A program made the position numbers and the translations under genes. A model generated the notes under the pieces. The model had not been told where the DNA came from. It was given only the letters and a program-made list of their open reading frames with translations, and searched no databases. A stretch of 64,000 bases of DNA, from assembly GCA_037893245.1 (NCBI GenBank), contig JBAIAA010000441.1, forward strand, positions 2,108,001 through 2,172,000. The letters are read 5' to 3'. The DNA comes from Crossaster papposus. Its lineage: Eukaryota; Echinodermata; Asteroidea; Velatida; Solasteridae. Shown here in pieces: positions 11,017 to 22,059 of the stretch (the first letter of the stretch is position 1; the number at the start of each line of letters is the position of its first letter).

Positions 11017-12078
11017 ATGTAAAGAAACAAAACAGAAATGTTAGAAAAACATTCCTTGATAAAGTTTAACAGTGTGTATAAAGGGAATACAAACCAAGAC
11101 AATGGCACAGGACTCAGCACTTTGGCTTCATCTTACGTTTCAATAAATATATTATTACAGAGTTTCAACGTTTTCTTCTGGATATTTTCTCCTTTCCTAT
11201 GGATTATTTTTTTTAAATTCCAATGACATAATTGTAAAAAGAAGTTGAACCTGTAAAATCGCTCATACATACGCACATACGCTCACCACAAGGTTCCTAT
11301 AGTCAGAGAGGGAGGGCCAGCACATATTATCGTGAGTAAAATGAACAAAATATCGGAAAAAGCACATTGGGTTCTTTTTCAGCCCATTAAATTTCAATGG
11401 AAGGGAATGGAAAGTAAGTCATACGTAGGTGAACCTCTATGAGTAAAAACAGACTATCAAAAACAGGTGGGGTGGGGAAACACTAGTTTTTAGTTACAAA
11501 CAAGGCAGCTAGTCTGGTTTCCTGACAAAATAATTGATCGTGTATTGATCATAATAGTATTGCATAGTTGGTTCTATATTCAATAATATCTGTATGCAAC
11601 AAGAACTCAAACATGGCATAACACAAAGTCGTAAAAAAAAAAGATCGTTCTGCCACTCTTTAGAGTCGTTTCCCCCTGTAAATATGTTAGGTTTTCGTGC
11701 AGCATGGAAATGTTCCGGTTGCAACTGTAAAGTAGGTTGACAGTGAAGTAATTACCATCCGTTTATATGCATTCTATAATCGTTCTACAAGACAGGATCC
11801 ATGAGTGTACTTGACATTTCAGTAACATTTATTAACACTGTAGTTTAAAATGGAGTTTGGTCTTGCACGACATTAAGTCAAAAGAAATAATATTGTAGCC
11901 CTGCAATTGACTTTAACAATGTAAGAGTTTATATGGAACCAATGATTTTCAGGCAGAGTTAAACTAACGAAGAAAAATATCATATACACTGCTGACAGTA
12001 TATCGACCAGATATGGCAAAACCGTAAAATATACTTCTCTGAAGTTAAACAGTAAAGGCGAATCAAATGTACACTTAC

Positions 12079-12102
12079 ATTTAAACCCTTGCGTGGTGAG
12101 CC
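12079..12102 (-). pseudogene. Decayed micro-exon, unit E
   Basis: 24-base block (GGCTCACCACGC...) with the ACAT acceptor defect and an intact GTAAGTG donor. Confidence 0.5.
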
Positions 12103-14442
12103 ATGTAAAGAAACAAAACAGAAATGTTAGAAAAACATTAATTGATACAGTTTAATTTTGTGTATAAAGGGAATAAAAACCAAGAAAATGGCACAGGATT
12201 CAAAACTTTGTCTTCATCTTACGTCTCAATAAATATATACTATTACAAAGTTTCAACGTTTTCTTCCGGATATTTCCTCCTTTCATCTGGACTTTTGTAT
12301 AATTCCAATGACATAATTGTATAAAAAAGTTAAATCTGTAAAATCGCCCTCCAAGAAAAACGCAAAACTCCGCCGTGTACTAAAACAATCACGAAAAACT
12401 GAAAAATTGAGTGAAGCAAGGCTTGGGGAACACTAATACTCAGAAGTTTTGTTGTTGTTGAAGGAAATTTGACTGGACTTGCTTTTCTTTGTAAATATAT
12501 ATTTCTAGCTGGGGAGGTTCACTTGTTTCCTTTTTAAAGTTACACTATCTTCATTTCGCTTGCAATTGGGTGATTTATTAATGCTTCGGTTACATCTTTA
12601 AAGCAGGTTGACAGGTTGAAATAATTACCATTCGTTTTACTGCATTCTATAATCGTTCTACAAGACAGGATCCAGGGGTGTACTTGGCATCTTAAAAAGG
12701 CACCCAGAGGCTCCTAACATATATTGACGATTTTTTTTAAAGCAACTATGTCATTTCCTGACAGGGAGACATTCTTCTGAATTTGAAAATTATGTAAATA
12801 ATTTGAAAATTATGTAAATATAATAATTAGAGACAGTATATCGACCAGATGGGGCGAAACCGTGAAATAAACGTGAAACAAGGGGCGTGAAACGAGGGGT
12901 GGGAGAAGTAGCCTCGGATATTTGTGTTGAAAAATTGTGACTGAACTTGCTGAAATATCAAATTTCTGGCTATAGGTAAATTAGTTCTCTTTTTTAAAGT
13001 CATGTTTTCATCCTTTCGATTGCATTGTGTGTGATTTGTGAATTAAAATATGTGTCTAGTGGCTGGAGATGAAATGTAACTGTTCTATATTATTATGGTA
13101 TTTACATGTATACTTCTTGGAAGGTTAAAACAACAAGTAGTAGCCTATACATAACGAACGTTTTGCACCGAGTCATATAAATTAGGACTTCCGAACAACA
13201 TTACGTTTCCAAACGGTACAGTGGTAGGAGTTGCGGGGATTTGCACAGTACTGAGACGACTTGCATACACTAATCGCCTGGAGGACATTTGACAAACATT
13301 TGGACGTCTGGTTTTAATTGGGCATGAATTTCAGACTTTATAAAATCCGGACTCGTTTGCGCATGACTAAGTGAAGCTAATTAGAAGAGTGACCGGTCAC
13401 GTGAGAGGGTTTAACCTGATATTCATATGACACTGGCAAAATGAACTCTCACGAGTGATAAACAAATTGATTCAACTCCTTTTTGATGACCATAATGGAA
13501 CAGGTTGTCTAATCTTAACCAACCCTGACCAAACCATAAGACTAAGATTATTGAACTACGTAGGTATGTATGCGGCAAAATGGAAAGCAATCGATACTGA
13601 CGAACAATAGAGCAATAGATGAAACGTGAGAACGTGTGTTTTTGTTGGTAAACTGATAGTATGCTTACGTATACGCACATGCATACGTTGTAAAATCTCA
13701 ACCTCTCTAATGACAGCATAACCTTACAAACCCACTGCTTGATGACATTTTGTTTGGTTCGGCTTAAATTTGTTTTCGGTAAAATGAATTAAGACTACAT
13801 TTAAAGTGGAGTTTCGCCAAAGGAATTTTGCATTTCCGCGAACTAACGTTTCCTGGCAGAGAGAATTGCTTCCACAATTTACAACTACACCCTAAAAACA
13901 GTTTGGTTGGAAATAACTGGTGGATATGTGTCCTACCAATATATTGGGTAATTTTAACCTAAATATTTTTTATTTTGAGCAATATGTTTGTTAAAATGAC
14001 CAATATCATTGCGGGGGTCGCAACGTGGCACAAAGTCGTTTAAAACAATAAAGATCGTTTTGCCACTCCTCAGACACATTTTCGGGTAAATATGTTTCGG
14101 TTGACAGTGAAGTATATTACAATTCGTTTTAATGCATTCTATAATCGTTTTACAAGACAGGGTCCATGAGTGTACTTGACATTTCGGTTACATTGATTAA
14201 CACTGTAGTTTAAAGTGAAGTTTGGTCTTGCACGACATCAAGTCAAAAGATATAATATTGCAGCCCTGTAATTGACTTGAACAATGTAAGAGTTTATATG
14301 GAACCAATGATTTTCAGGCAGAGTTAAACTAACTAAGAAAAATCGCATATACACTGATGACAGTATATTGACCAGATATGGAAAACTCTGAAATATACTT
14401 CTCTGAAGTTAAACAGTGAAGGCGAATCAAATGTACACTTAC

Positions 14443-14460
14443 CCGTGGCGGCCGTGGAGG
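14443..14460 (-). CDS. 18-nt micro-exon, unit F
   Basis: The minus strand shows TTCCTTACAG, then 18 bases, then GTAAGTG. In frame 0 it reads PPRPPR. The last ten bases match unit A, so A and F may preserve the original exon. The length stays a multiple of three. Confidence 0.42.
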
Positions 14461-15204
14461 CTGTAAGGAAACAAAAGAGATGTTAGAAAAACATTAATTT
14501 ATACAGTTTAATTGTGTGTATAAAGGGAATACAAACCAAGGAAATGGCACAGGGTTCAACGCTTTGTCTACATCTAACGTCTCAATAAATATATACTATT
14601 ACAAAGTTTCAACGTTTTATTCTGGATATTTCCTCCTTTCCTCTGGATTTTTCATATTCCAATGACATAATTGTATAAAGTCGTCGAACTTGTAAAATCG
14701 CCCTCAAAGAAAAACGCAAACTCCGCCGTGTAATAAAATCACGAAAACAGAAAGATTGAGTGAAACAAGAGCATCTGGGGAAACAGTAATACTCAGAAGT
14801 TTTGTTGTTGAAGGAAATTTGACTGGGATTGCTTTACTTTGTAAAGATATATTACTGTCTCGGGAGGTTAACTTCTTTCCTTTTTAAAGTTACACTTTCT
14901 TCTTTTAGCTTGCAATGGAATGATTTATGAATGCTTCGGTGTAATTTGTAAATTACAAAATGTGTCTATTAGCTGGAGGTGAATTGTAACTCTTCTATAG
15001 TATTATGGTATCTACATGCATACTTCTTGGTAGGTTAAAACAACAAGTAGTAACTTGTACATGACAAAATGTTGCACTGAAGATAAAACCTTTTAAGAGG
15101 GCTAATTCAGACCTATATACAGTTGCGTCCTCTAAACGAAATTACAAAAATAATGTTGTTTTCAGATGGAAATGACGAGTCCGCTTCGGACAGATTTGGG
15201 GGCC

Positions 15205-15370
15205 TGCAGAATATTGGAGGGCATATTGTGAATATTGACGTCAATATTCACGACAAATTTCACGACTTTTCCCAAAGTCGCGAATTTTGACGTCAATATT
15301 CGCGACAAAATTCACGACTTGCCCCTAAAGTCGCGAATATTGACGTCAACATTCGCAACAAAAAATCAAG
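15205..15370. repeat. Short satellite with TGACGTCA palindromes
   Basis: Three TGACGTCA sites (15236-15243, 15288-15295, 15341-15348) lie in repeated units that also contain CGCGAC and TTCACGACTT blocks. The first is within the 16-bp palindrome ATATTGACGTCAATAT. TTCACGACTTG and TCGCGAAT also occur at the inner edges of the foldback subterminal repeats (26820-26880 and 28535-28575), so this may be a relic of a related element. Confidence 0.65.
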
Positions 15371-15549
15371 ACTTTGTTATCCTTCTTTTGTTTTTCGGAA
15401 GACCTCCATAGGATTTGTACACGATTTGGAATCGTGGATCTTCTGTCAATAATTTTAATAATTTTAGCGAGATTTCGTGTAAATAGTGATAACATTTGTT
15501 TGGTTCGGCTTAAGTTTGTTTTAAAAAAAATGAATGGGGGGGGGGGATT
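15371..15549. repeat. Repeat patch that truncates the NACHT exon
   Basis: 15375-15460 is a diverged copy of the 8100-8180 repeat, and 15488-15530 matches 13745-13790 (TTTGGTTCGGCTTAA). The patch ends at a run of about 11 G next to the last recognisable NACHT codons. Confidence 0.6.
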
Positions 15550-16242
15550 TGAGACACATATGAGACATTCGCTGTATTTTCTATCGAGCGCTTTGAAGAG
15601 AGAACCGAATGAGGCCGCATCGAGTGGTTTGGTCCTTATGTTATCGAAACCATTCAAAAGAATCAAGACCTCATTAGGCCTAGGGTTGGTCATGATGAAT
15701 TTATCAAGTTCATCATTTGCTATTCCCGAATCTTTGCCGAGAAGATGATCGAAAGAGGAATCAACGAGATTAGATTCCTGCAACATGGCACACATCTTTA
15801 AAAGAAAGACGAGCTTGAATCTGTTCAGGATTTCGCTTACTTCATCAGTCCAATCGTATACAATCTTGCCAAAAATGGTTGACTTACCGACCCCTCCCAT
15901 ACCACAGTAAACGAGGCGTTTGATAAGTTCCCCGGTTCTTGATCTTAATTTGAATATTTTGTCATACTCGATCTGTTGAGTTTACAGTTTCTCTTTTCTG
16001 GCCAGTGACAACTGCTACCCCTTCCCGTGTTTCTAACTGTACTTTAGTGTATATGCCAGCTATGTGCTTCTGGTCATTATCAACGTCAGGCAACATCTGT
16101 ACGTAGCTGCCTGTTGTTTTATAAACTCTCTTCCAAATATCCCTGGTCTTGTTACTTACATCTTCATCTTCAGGACTAGAAGCCGCCAACGCTGGCTCTT
16201 GGTCTGGTCTCTGACCAAGCTGACGTATTGGTGCAGGAATAC
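15550..16242 (-). pseudogene. NACHT exon, N-terminal part, frameshifted and truncated
   Basis: The minus-strand acceptor TTGTAATAG lies before 16242, and entry phase 1 fits the cassette exons upstream. The first frame reads a linker, then IWKRVYKTTGSYVQMLP and DNDQKHIAGIYTKVQLE, the segment that often precedes NACHT domains in invertebrate NLR-like proteins. Around 15960-15985 the frame shifts by one. The new frame continues EYDKIFKLRSRTGELIKRLVY, then the P-loop GMGGVGKST, KIVYDWTDEV, and a Walker B-like VLILLNGFDNI. After SECLICVSN the homology stops at the G-run near 15549, and no NACHT remainder is seen further on. NACHT domains are STAND NTPases that oligomerise in immune and cell-death receptors. 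With the frameshift and truncation this copy is probably non-functional, unless the shift is a sequencing error or part of the domain is skipped by splicing. Confidence 0.8.
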
Positions 16243-16819
16243 CTATTACAAACCAAAACAAGAAACAAGTTTTGCTTCGATAATACATTGTTTCTGAAAT
16301 GGATTGTGACTAGTCTAGAATAAAATTGTATGTAAAATAAATTACTCTGGGATTTATGGTGCTACACAAATAAGTTTGGTACAAAATATATAAAATAGCG
16401 CTGTTAGATGCAAACTTGTCAAGTGTTTTCTTAAGGTACATTCCAATTTGTAAAACTAACAAAAAGAAATCCAGACAAAAAGCTGGTAACTGCAGGTGTA
16501 CAAACAAAATGACTGGACCTCATTCTCCCAAGACTTACTGAGAGGATAGAAAATTATCATCTTGTGGTTGTCCACCATAAATAAGGCAAATCTGGTTCCT
16601 CAAATTTTGATTAAAGATAAGTTGAAGTCCGAGTCGCAATGTACAAACTCACGCACCACCACGCACATTTATCATGATTATTTATTATTTTCCCCCACAA
16701 TAGTACCGTTTATTCATGTAATTCGTGCATGAATCCATTAATTAATATACTTCTTAACCCTTTTCAGAAGTGGTACACGTAGAGGGCGCTATTTGGAGTG
16801 GGTTCATAAAGGAACAAAC

Positions 16820-17026
16820 CACAGACATAAATAACCTATAGACGGACAGTGCCTATGGAAATCGACGTCCAGGTACCGTAATTTCGACGGCGCCTGACTA
16901 AGTATGAAATCGTGGGCGGAAGTGATTGAAAAATGTTTGGCAGTTATCACACAGTAACGTTAGTCATAATTTCACTCTGGCGCCCCCTGCTGTCCGTCTA
17001 TAGGTTATTTATGTCTGTGGGAGTGT
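16820..17026. mobile_element. 207-bp MITE with 30-bp TIRs
   Basis: CACAGACATAAATAACCTAT at 16820 is matched by its exact complement ending at 17019, about 30 paired bases in all. GGAACAAAC stands on both sides (16811-16819 and 17027-17035) and is a candidate 9-bp target duplication. The right end has seven extra bases (GGAGTGT) that the left lacks. Confidence 0.8.
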
Positions 17027-17264
17027 GGAACAAACTCTAAGACGTCACCGCTATAAATACCCCCCTCATATTGTGTCCAGCATATCCACTGCCTTGTAAT
17101 TGCACCAACGAAAATGAATGACTCTTAATTAGCTTGCAAACTGACAAACGTTTTTGTTGTGTTTATGTGGTTTACCACCTACTCCTCCAAAATACATTTG
17201 AATTGATATAAAGCTACTTTTATTTTGACAAACAAGATTATTATCAGGTAGTTGTAATTATAAC

Positions 17265-17336
17265 CAAGAAAGGTAATGTTGTTGCTACCACTAACTGTGT
17301 CAATGTTTTCGATGGTTCCAGTTTGTTGTGTGGAAT
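17265..17336 (-). pseudogene. Cassette exon copy 3, donor lost
   Basis: The acceptor GATTTTAG before 17336 and the start of the cassette (STQQTGTIENVDTVSGSNN) match the two good copies. The reading then runs into AACATTACC with no GTAAAT donor. It may be a dead copy or an alternative terminal exon. Confidence 0.5.
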
Positions 17337-17708
17337 CTAAAATCAGAAGCTTGAATTAAAATATCCTTAAATAAAGTAGCTAATCACATCCCCCAAATTT
17401 CTATTTTTGTAAAAACAAAGTATAGGCTGCATGAGTTAAAAATTACATCAAAGTTCACTTTGTCAGAAATAGAATAAGTGTACCTTACTGCAACCTTGAA
17501 TGCTTACACCCGGTCTTATAATACCCCAGGGACACCACCCCACCACCCCCCCCCCCCCCCCCCCCCTTTCCATGTACAAGTGCCAAACATTTCCCTTTTA
17601 AAGGTGAAACGAACTCAAAAAATAAGCTTCTTTTCGAACTTGGCTCCCAAACTATTACATTTGATATACAATTTCTTTAATGTTATTATCAAACATGATT
17701 GTATTTAC

Positions 17709-17801
17709 CTGGTCCCTCCATTGGGAAGTGAACAATCATAGAGTTGCCGCTACCACTGATTGTATCAATGTCCTCGCTGGTTCCAGTTTGTTGTGGGGAA
17801 T
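17709..17801 (-). CDS. Phase-1 cassette exon, copy 2 (93 bp)
   Basis: The acceptor TGATTTTAG lies before 17801 and the donor CAG|GTAAATAC after 17709. The frame, entered with one base from the previous exon, reads (D)SPQQTGTSEDIDTISGSGN and ends VHFPMEGP plus one base. With phase 1 at both ends it can be skipped or repeated without a frame change. The downstream NACHT exon begins GT, completing a glycine. The peptide is low-complexity Ser/Thr/Gly/Pro and is not a recognised domain. It lies between the start codon and NACHT as a linker. Confidence 0.65.
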
Positions 17802-18469
17802 CTAAAATCAGAAGCAAGAATAAAAATATCCTTAAATAAAGTAGCTAATCACATCCCCCAAATTTCTATTTTTGTATAGGACGAGTAAAAACAAAAATAA
17901 TTACATCAAAGTCAATTTTCTCAGAAATTGAATAAGACTTGTGCCCAACATTTCCGGCTATTCTGATTAGATCATTCAAATTTCATTTTTGTTGAGCTAA
18001 ACTTTGCGATTGTATAAGCACCTGTTTATTGTTTCCTTCAATCATTACCATTTGAAATCCTGTTCTGATAGCCGAGAGAAAGTTAACGTGTGGATTGGTC
18101 TAATGAGAAACAACAGAATCCTTTGGGCCATTGTTTTTCAATAGAAACATAAATGGTGTGTACATTTTTTGTTTTTTACTCGGCCTATATAATTTGTTCC
18201 TACAAAATAGACATTTGGGGGAGTAGCAAGGCAGGGGTACCTTGAGAGATTGGTTAATTAAAGTACCTTGCTGCCATCTTGGATGCTTACACCCGGTCTT
18301 AAAATACTCCAGGGACATCCCCCCCCCTTTCCATGTACAAATGCCAAACCTTTCCCTTTTAAAGGTGAAACGAACTTTAAAAATAAGCTTCTTTTCGAAC
18401 TTGGCTCCCAGACTATTACATTTGATATACAATTTCTTTAATGTTATTAACAAACATGGTTGTATTTAC

Positions 18470-18577
18470 CTGGTCCCTCAATTGGGAAGTGAACTGCACT
18501 TGGACCAGCAATGGCAGGGTTCTGGCTACCACTGACTGTGTCAATATTCTCGGTGGTTCCAGTTTGTTGTGGGGAAT
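18470..18577 (-). CDS. Phase-1 cassette exon, copy 1 (108 bp)
   Basis: Same splice signals as the 17709-17801 exon (TGATTTTAG acceptor, CAG|GTAAATAC donor). It reads (D)SPQQTGTTENIDTVSGSQN, then NPAIAGPSAVHFPIEGP, five residues longer than copy 2 in the middle. It is phase 1 to 1, so it joins the ATG exon (ending ACA|G) and the next cassette without a shift. The copies have diverged while both kept frame and splice sites, which suggests they were used in transcripts. Confidence 0.65.
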
Positions 18578-18806
18578 CTAAAATCAGAAGCAAGAATTAA
18601 AATATACTTAAATAAAGTATCTGATCACATCTCCCAAATTTATATTTTGTAGGAGAAAATAAAGTACAGGCTAAGTAACAAAATAAAAATTACATCAAAG
18701 TTCATTTTGCTCAGAAATAGAATAAGTGTGCCCAAAATGTTCGGCTATTCCGAATATATCATTTAAATGTTATTGTTGTGGAGCTCAACATTGAGATTGT
18801 ATTTAC

Positions 18807-18860
18807 CTGGCCCCTCTATTGGGAACTTTGGAAGTAAACTGTACTTTTCAATCGCGACTA
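18807..18860 (-). pseudogene. Cassette exon copy 4, 3' half only
   Basis: The end FPIEGP and the donor CAG|GTAAATAC are present, but the 5' half and the acceptor are missing. Confidence 0.5.
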
Positions 18861-19202
18861 CACAAAAAACACTCATCTACATGCAAAACTAGAATACAAG
18901 TACAAACTAGAAAACAGAAGGATAAAGAACCAGGACAACAACTAGAAATAGCAAATGGAATGCAACAATGAAATGACAAATGCACAAACAGAACATTCAA
19001 TCTCTCAAGGGGGAATTATCGAATGGAAAGAGAATTGCACAAGTAAAGGGGGGGGGGGTGCATGTCGTGGGTATCTTTCAATTCTATCAAATAAAATAAC
19101 AACCGAGGTCTCAGTCTGCGACTGTCAATTGGGGCCTGTGACTGTTTTACCTCTGATATAGAATTTGGACCAGTTTATGCTTTTACACCACTACTTACTG
19201 AC

Positions 19203-19245
19203 CTGTTGCAGCAGAGGGGGTAGGCTGAGCCTTCTGTTCGTCCAT
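19203..19245 (-). CDS. First coding exon of the left NACHT/ZU5 gene
   Basis: On the minus strand an ATG in good Kozak context (ACCATGG) opens a 43-bp coding exon that reads MDEQKAQPTPSAAT plus one base. It ends ACAG|GTCAGTAAG, a strong donor. The exit phase of 1 matches the cassette exons and the NACHT exon. There is no signal peptide, so the product would be intracellular, as expected for a NACHT protein. GTTTACAG about 35 bases upstream of the ATG could be an acceptor, in which case the first exon would be non-coding. No convincing TATA box was seen. Confidence 0.6.
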
Positions 19246-19499
19246 GGTAACTTATATCACCCGCCAACAAATGCAAGTCCTGTAAACAATGATTGGTAGG
19301 TTAACTTCTAGCAGATTTGTTAACACATCTATGACCTCTGACATGACATGACAGAAGGTAAGGCAATGGTCTTAACAGTTGGGATGTTCAATAAAATATG
19401 ATTGACATTGCATCAGGGGTATGGATGACAGACAACCAATGCGGTTCAATCACAAATCCTATTGAGACACTTGTGAACCAGTCATGCATTACATTTTTC

Positions 19500-19760
19500 C
19501 ATCATCAATTGAAGCAGAATAGTTTTCCCGGCTATTTTAAAACATTTTCCTTTTAAATTCACCAACTCTCACATTCAATTTCGTCCCCTGAAAAAATGTA
19601 TACACGCTTTGACCAAACTATTTTAGTCGTTTACCATTTAATTTCGAATTTTGGTCAAACCAATTAAACATTTATGGGTGAACATTCATCATTACATATC
19701 AATTTCGTCTAAGCTGTTGCTGAAAGGCAGCATTTAGCGATCGAATTAGCGGTCTGTGTT
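19500..19760. repeat. Dispersed repeat, CATTCAATTTCGTC family
   Basis: Shares TTTTCCCGGCT, ACTCTCACATTCAATTTCGTC and AAAGGCAGCATT with 22060-22210 and 35540-35820. The termini are not clear. Confidence 0.6.
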
Positions 19761-20094
19761 TTCACTCGAACGCCTATAGTCTATCGATGAGGTCAAATCT
19801 AGTCTATGAGCAGACAACAGGCCTTCACGTTTAGTCCAGGGAAAATACTTCATTTAGTTTTGGGGGATTTTCTTGAACTTGTTCAAGTCTCCCATGTTAG
19901 TCAACCCTTTAACTATTGTTTCGCCTAATTTATGGACACACCATTTTCCCCAGTTTTTGTTTGCTGGGCTGAATGTTATCATTGTTCATATGATTTTCCA
20001 TAAGGTTTCAATATAATAACTGTGCCAGTAAGCAACTTGGTGAATTTGAAGCTTAATACTGACTACTTGATGATATCTAGAGACAGTGCAATGT

Positions 20095-20312
20095 GCGCAC
20101 ATTAAGGTTTCCAAAGTTGTCGTTTTGAATAATTACTATGTTCACATAATTATTCAGTCACTTATATGCTCTAGAAAATGTTATTGAAGTAAGGATGTGT
20201 AAGTAGAATCATCAAACGAAACTTAAAAAAAAATACAAATAATAATATACCCAAATATAGGAATAAATATATTACGCGGCAGGGATTATCGATTCATGCA
20301 AATTAGTCATAT
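20095..20312 (-). repeat. Dispersed repeat shared with 45690-45885
   Basis: Reverse complement of 45690-45885 with few changes, including ATTACGCGGCAGGGATTA and TAATTACTATGTTCAC. It is a short mobile or duplicated segment of unknown class. Confidence 0.75.
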
Positions 20313-20822
20313 TTCCACCACTTGGATTGTTTGAGATTTTTAGTATGTCATTCTAGGGACCATATAGAAGTGCACTGTGGTGAAAAATATTCTATTGCAA
20401 TTTGTGTGAGGTCAAAACTTATTTTCCCTGGACTAGTTGTTATAGAAGCAAAATGTTGGCCCGTAATTTGTATTTGTTAAATGATTCATTTTCATTAGTT
20501 CCTCCACTTAATTTAGTGCAATAAATAATTATCTTATTGCAAAGCGTTATCATCATTGGAGAAATTTATCGTAACCTTTTGCAAAGGTTGCCCCAGTTTA
20601 CTTTTCCTCCATCTTAAAACCGTGACGTAACTCGCGAGTGACTAGATAAACCATGGTCCGGGGATAGGTTGAACTAGCTAGTCAAACCACGCAGTGTTGG
20701 AGTGACAACTAGATTGACTAATAAATAGTTAAGTCTAGTTGATATAGTCCCCCAACCAAACTTGTTCCTAGATATAAGCCTGTGATACGCAAAAGATTAA
20801 GCACACATGAATCAGTAAGTAT

Positions 20823-20960
20823 TATAACACCTCACCCACAGGTTCTGTGTCTTGATTGGCCAATAGCTAGTCACGTGGCATTTTCTATTGTTACTATCTT
20901 TCTGAGCACGGCCAATTCCGAAAGTGTGTACAAATTCCTGTTTGTACGCGTGTTGTGAAA
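20823..20960. mobile_element. Partial copy of the ATAACACCTCAC element
   Basis: ATAACACCTCACCCACAG, TTCTGTGTCTTGATTGGCC and AGTCACGTGGCA match the left half of the TIR elements at 42474 and 44526. The right terminus is not found. Confidence 0.6.
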
Positions 20961-21334
20961 ACTTTAGATTTAATAAGATATTCTTTTTTTTTAAATGTGC
21001 TTAAAACACATAAGTTCTCGTCGTGTGGATACCTTGACAACACGGCATTATTCGGCTTACTGCCAACTTTACTGATCTTTGTTAACTATAACAATAAAGG
21101 TCACGCCGCTTGTACATGTAGTAACATTGACCTGATCTATGTCCTAGATAATAGAGACTAGAGAGACTAGATAAACTGCATGGTCTGCTTAACCTTAATC
21201 CACCCTACACGTTGCCGATTCCCATCAATATTGATTTATATACACCCCACAATACTGTTTAATGGCGGAAAACAGCGAGTTTTGAAATACGACACCGAGT
21301 CTTAAAATTCCAAGTTTCGGTTCGTTGCAACATA

Positions 21335-21870
21335 TTCGTGTTCGAGTTTGTAATAACAGTAGGTATTTCCCCTTTAAAAAAAAACACCGAGGGTAATTTC
21401 GCAATAACCCCTGGTCGGTGGCCGCCCCATTTGTTTTCTCCAATTATTAAAGGTGGCATTCACCCCCTTTCTAGAACACTTGCAATGATTTCACAGAATG
21501 ATTGAGACTGCTATTTACGTACATGCAGTAAAGTAATATTTCATTAATAATTTAGTAGTGTGTTTTTGTTTGTATGTTTGCAAATGTGTACACTACCTTT
21601 AATGGTCACAAAACATACTCATATTACTCGAGTTTGTGTGTGAACGGCAATCGAGTGAGAGAATTTGTTTTCCGAAACTTGAAATTTAGTGTTATTATTG
21701 TTTAATGTACAAACTTGTGTTATTGTGATTCAGTAACAACGAATACTTAAACAGATTTACTCATATTGTTTGCCAAGTGAAACAAAAACACCAGTGCACA
21801 CACGATTTATACAAAAATTAGTACTCTCAACCTCAACCAAAATGTTAGTACATGTAATGGTTACACAAAT
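21335..21870. repeat. Dispersed repeat R1, copy 1
   Basis: Contains CGCAATAACCCCTGGTCGG, TAGAACACTTGCAATGATTT and TTACGTACATGCAGTAAAG. It is shared with 23393-24514, 30391-31466 and 39585-40072. Confidence 0.8.
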
Positions 21871-22059
21871 AATGATTATTAAAAATACACATGTACATAC
21901 AAAACTAACCACAAAGACAGCACATTGCACATTGCTTTATGAACACGCCTTTCCCCCTCATTGAATGAGGGTTTAAGGGTGGTGTACTTTGGTACAGACA
22001 TAAAACGTAAAAGTATTTCCATAAATACAACTTGGTTTGAAATATTTAGAACTATAGGT

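Larger units (their letters stand above)
4200..15080. repeat. Decayed tandem array inside the left gene
   Basis: The same blocks recur several times in the same order. CAGGTTGACAGT-type motifs occur near 5050, 7060, 10605, 11730, 12605 and 14100. GTTTCAACGTTTTCTTCTGG motifs occur near 9830, 11160, 12250 and 14605. A micro-exon with splice sites recurs at 5356, 7587, 9657, 10993, 12079 and 14443, at spacings of about 1.1 to 2.4 kb. GAATTTCAGACT blocks at 4240, 6170 and 13330 give further anchors. The region looks like at least six unequal copies of one intron-exon unit, later deleted and invaded by mobile elements. No long open frame is shared between units. Confidence 0.75.
17484..18880. repeat. 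Tandem exon-intron duplication in the left gene
   Basis: Units near 17484-17990 and 18262-18780 repeat the same order: TGCTTACACCCGGTCTTA, a long C-run, CCATGTACAA, ATTACATTTGATATACAATT, the cassette exon, then intron AAATAAAGTA. Partial units lie at 17265-17450 and 18790-18860. These duplications created the cassette exons. Confidence 0.8.

Noticed and set aside
18100..18453. 117-codon minus frame with MSLEYFKTGCKHP.
   Set aside because: Covers duplicated intron sequence. The C-run length controls the frame and no motif is seen.
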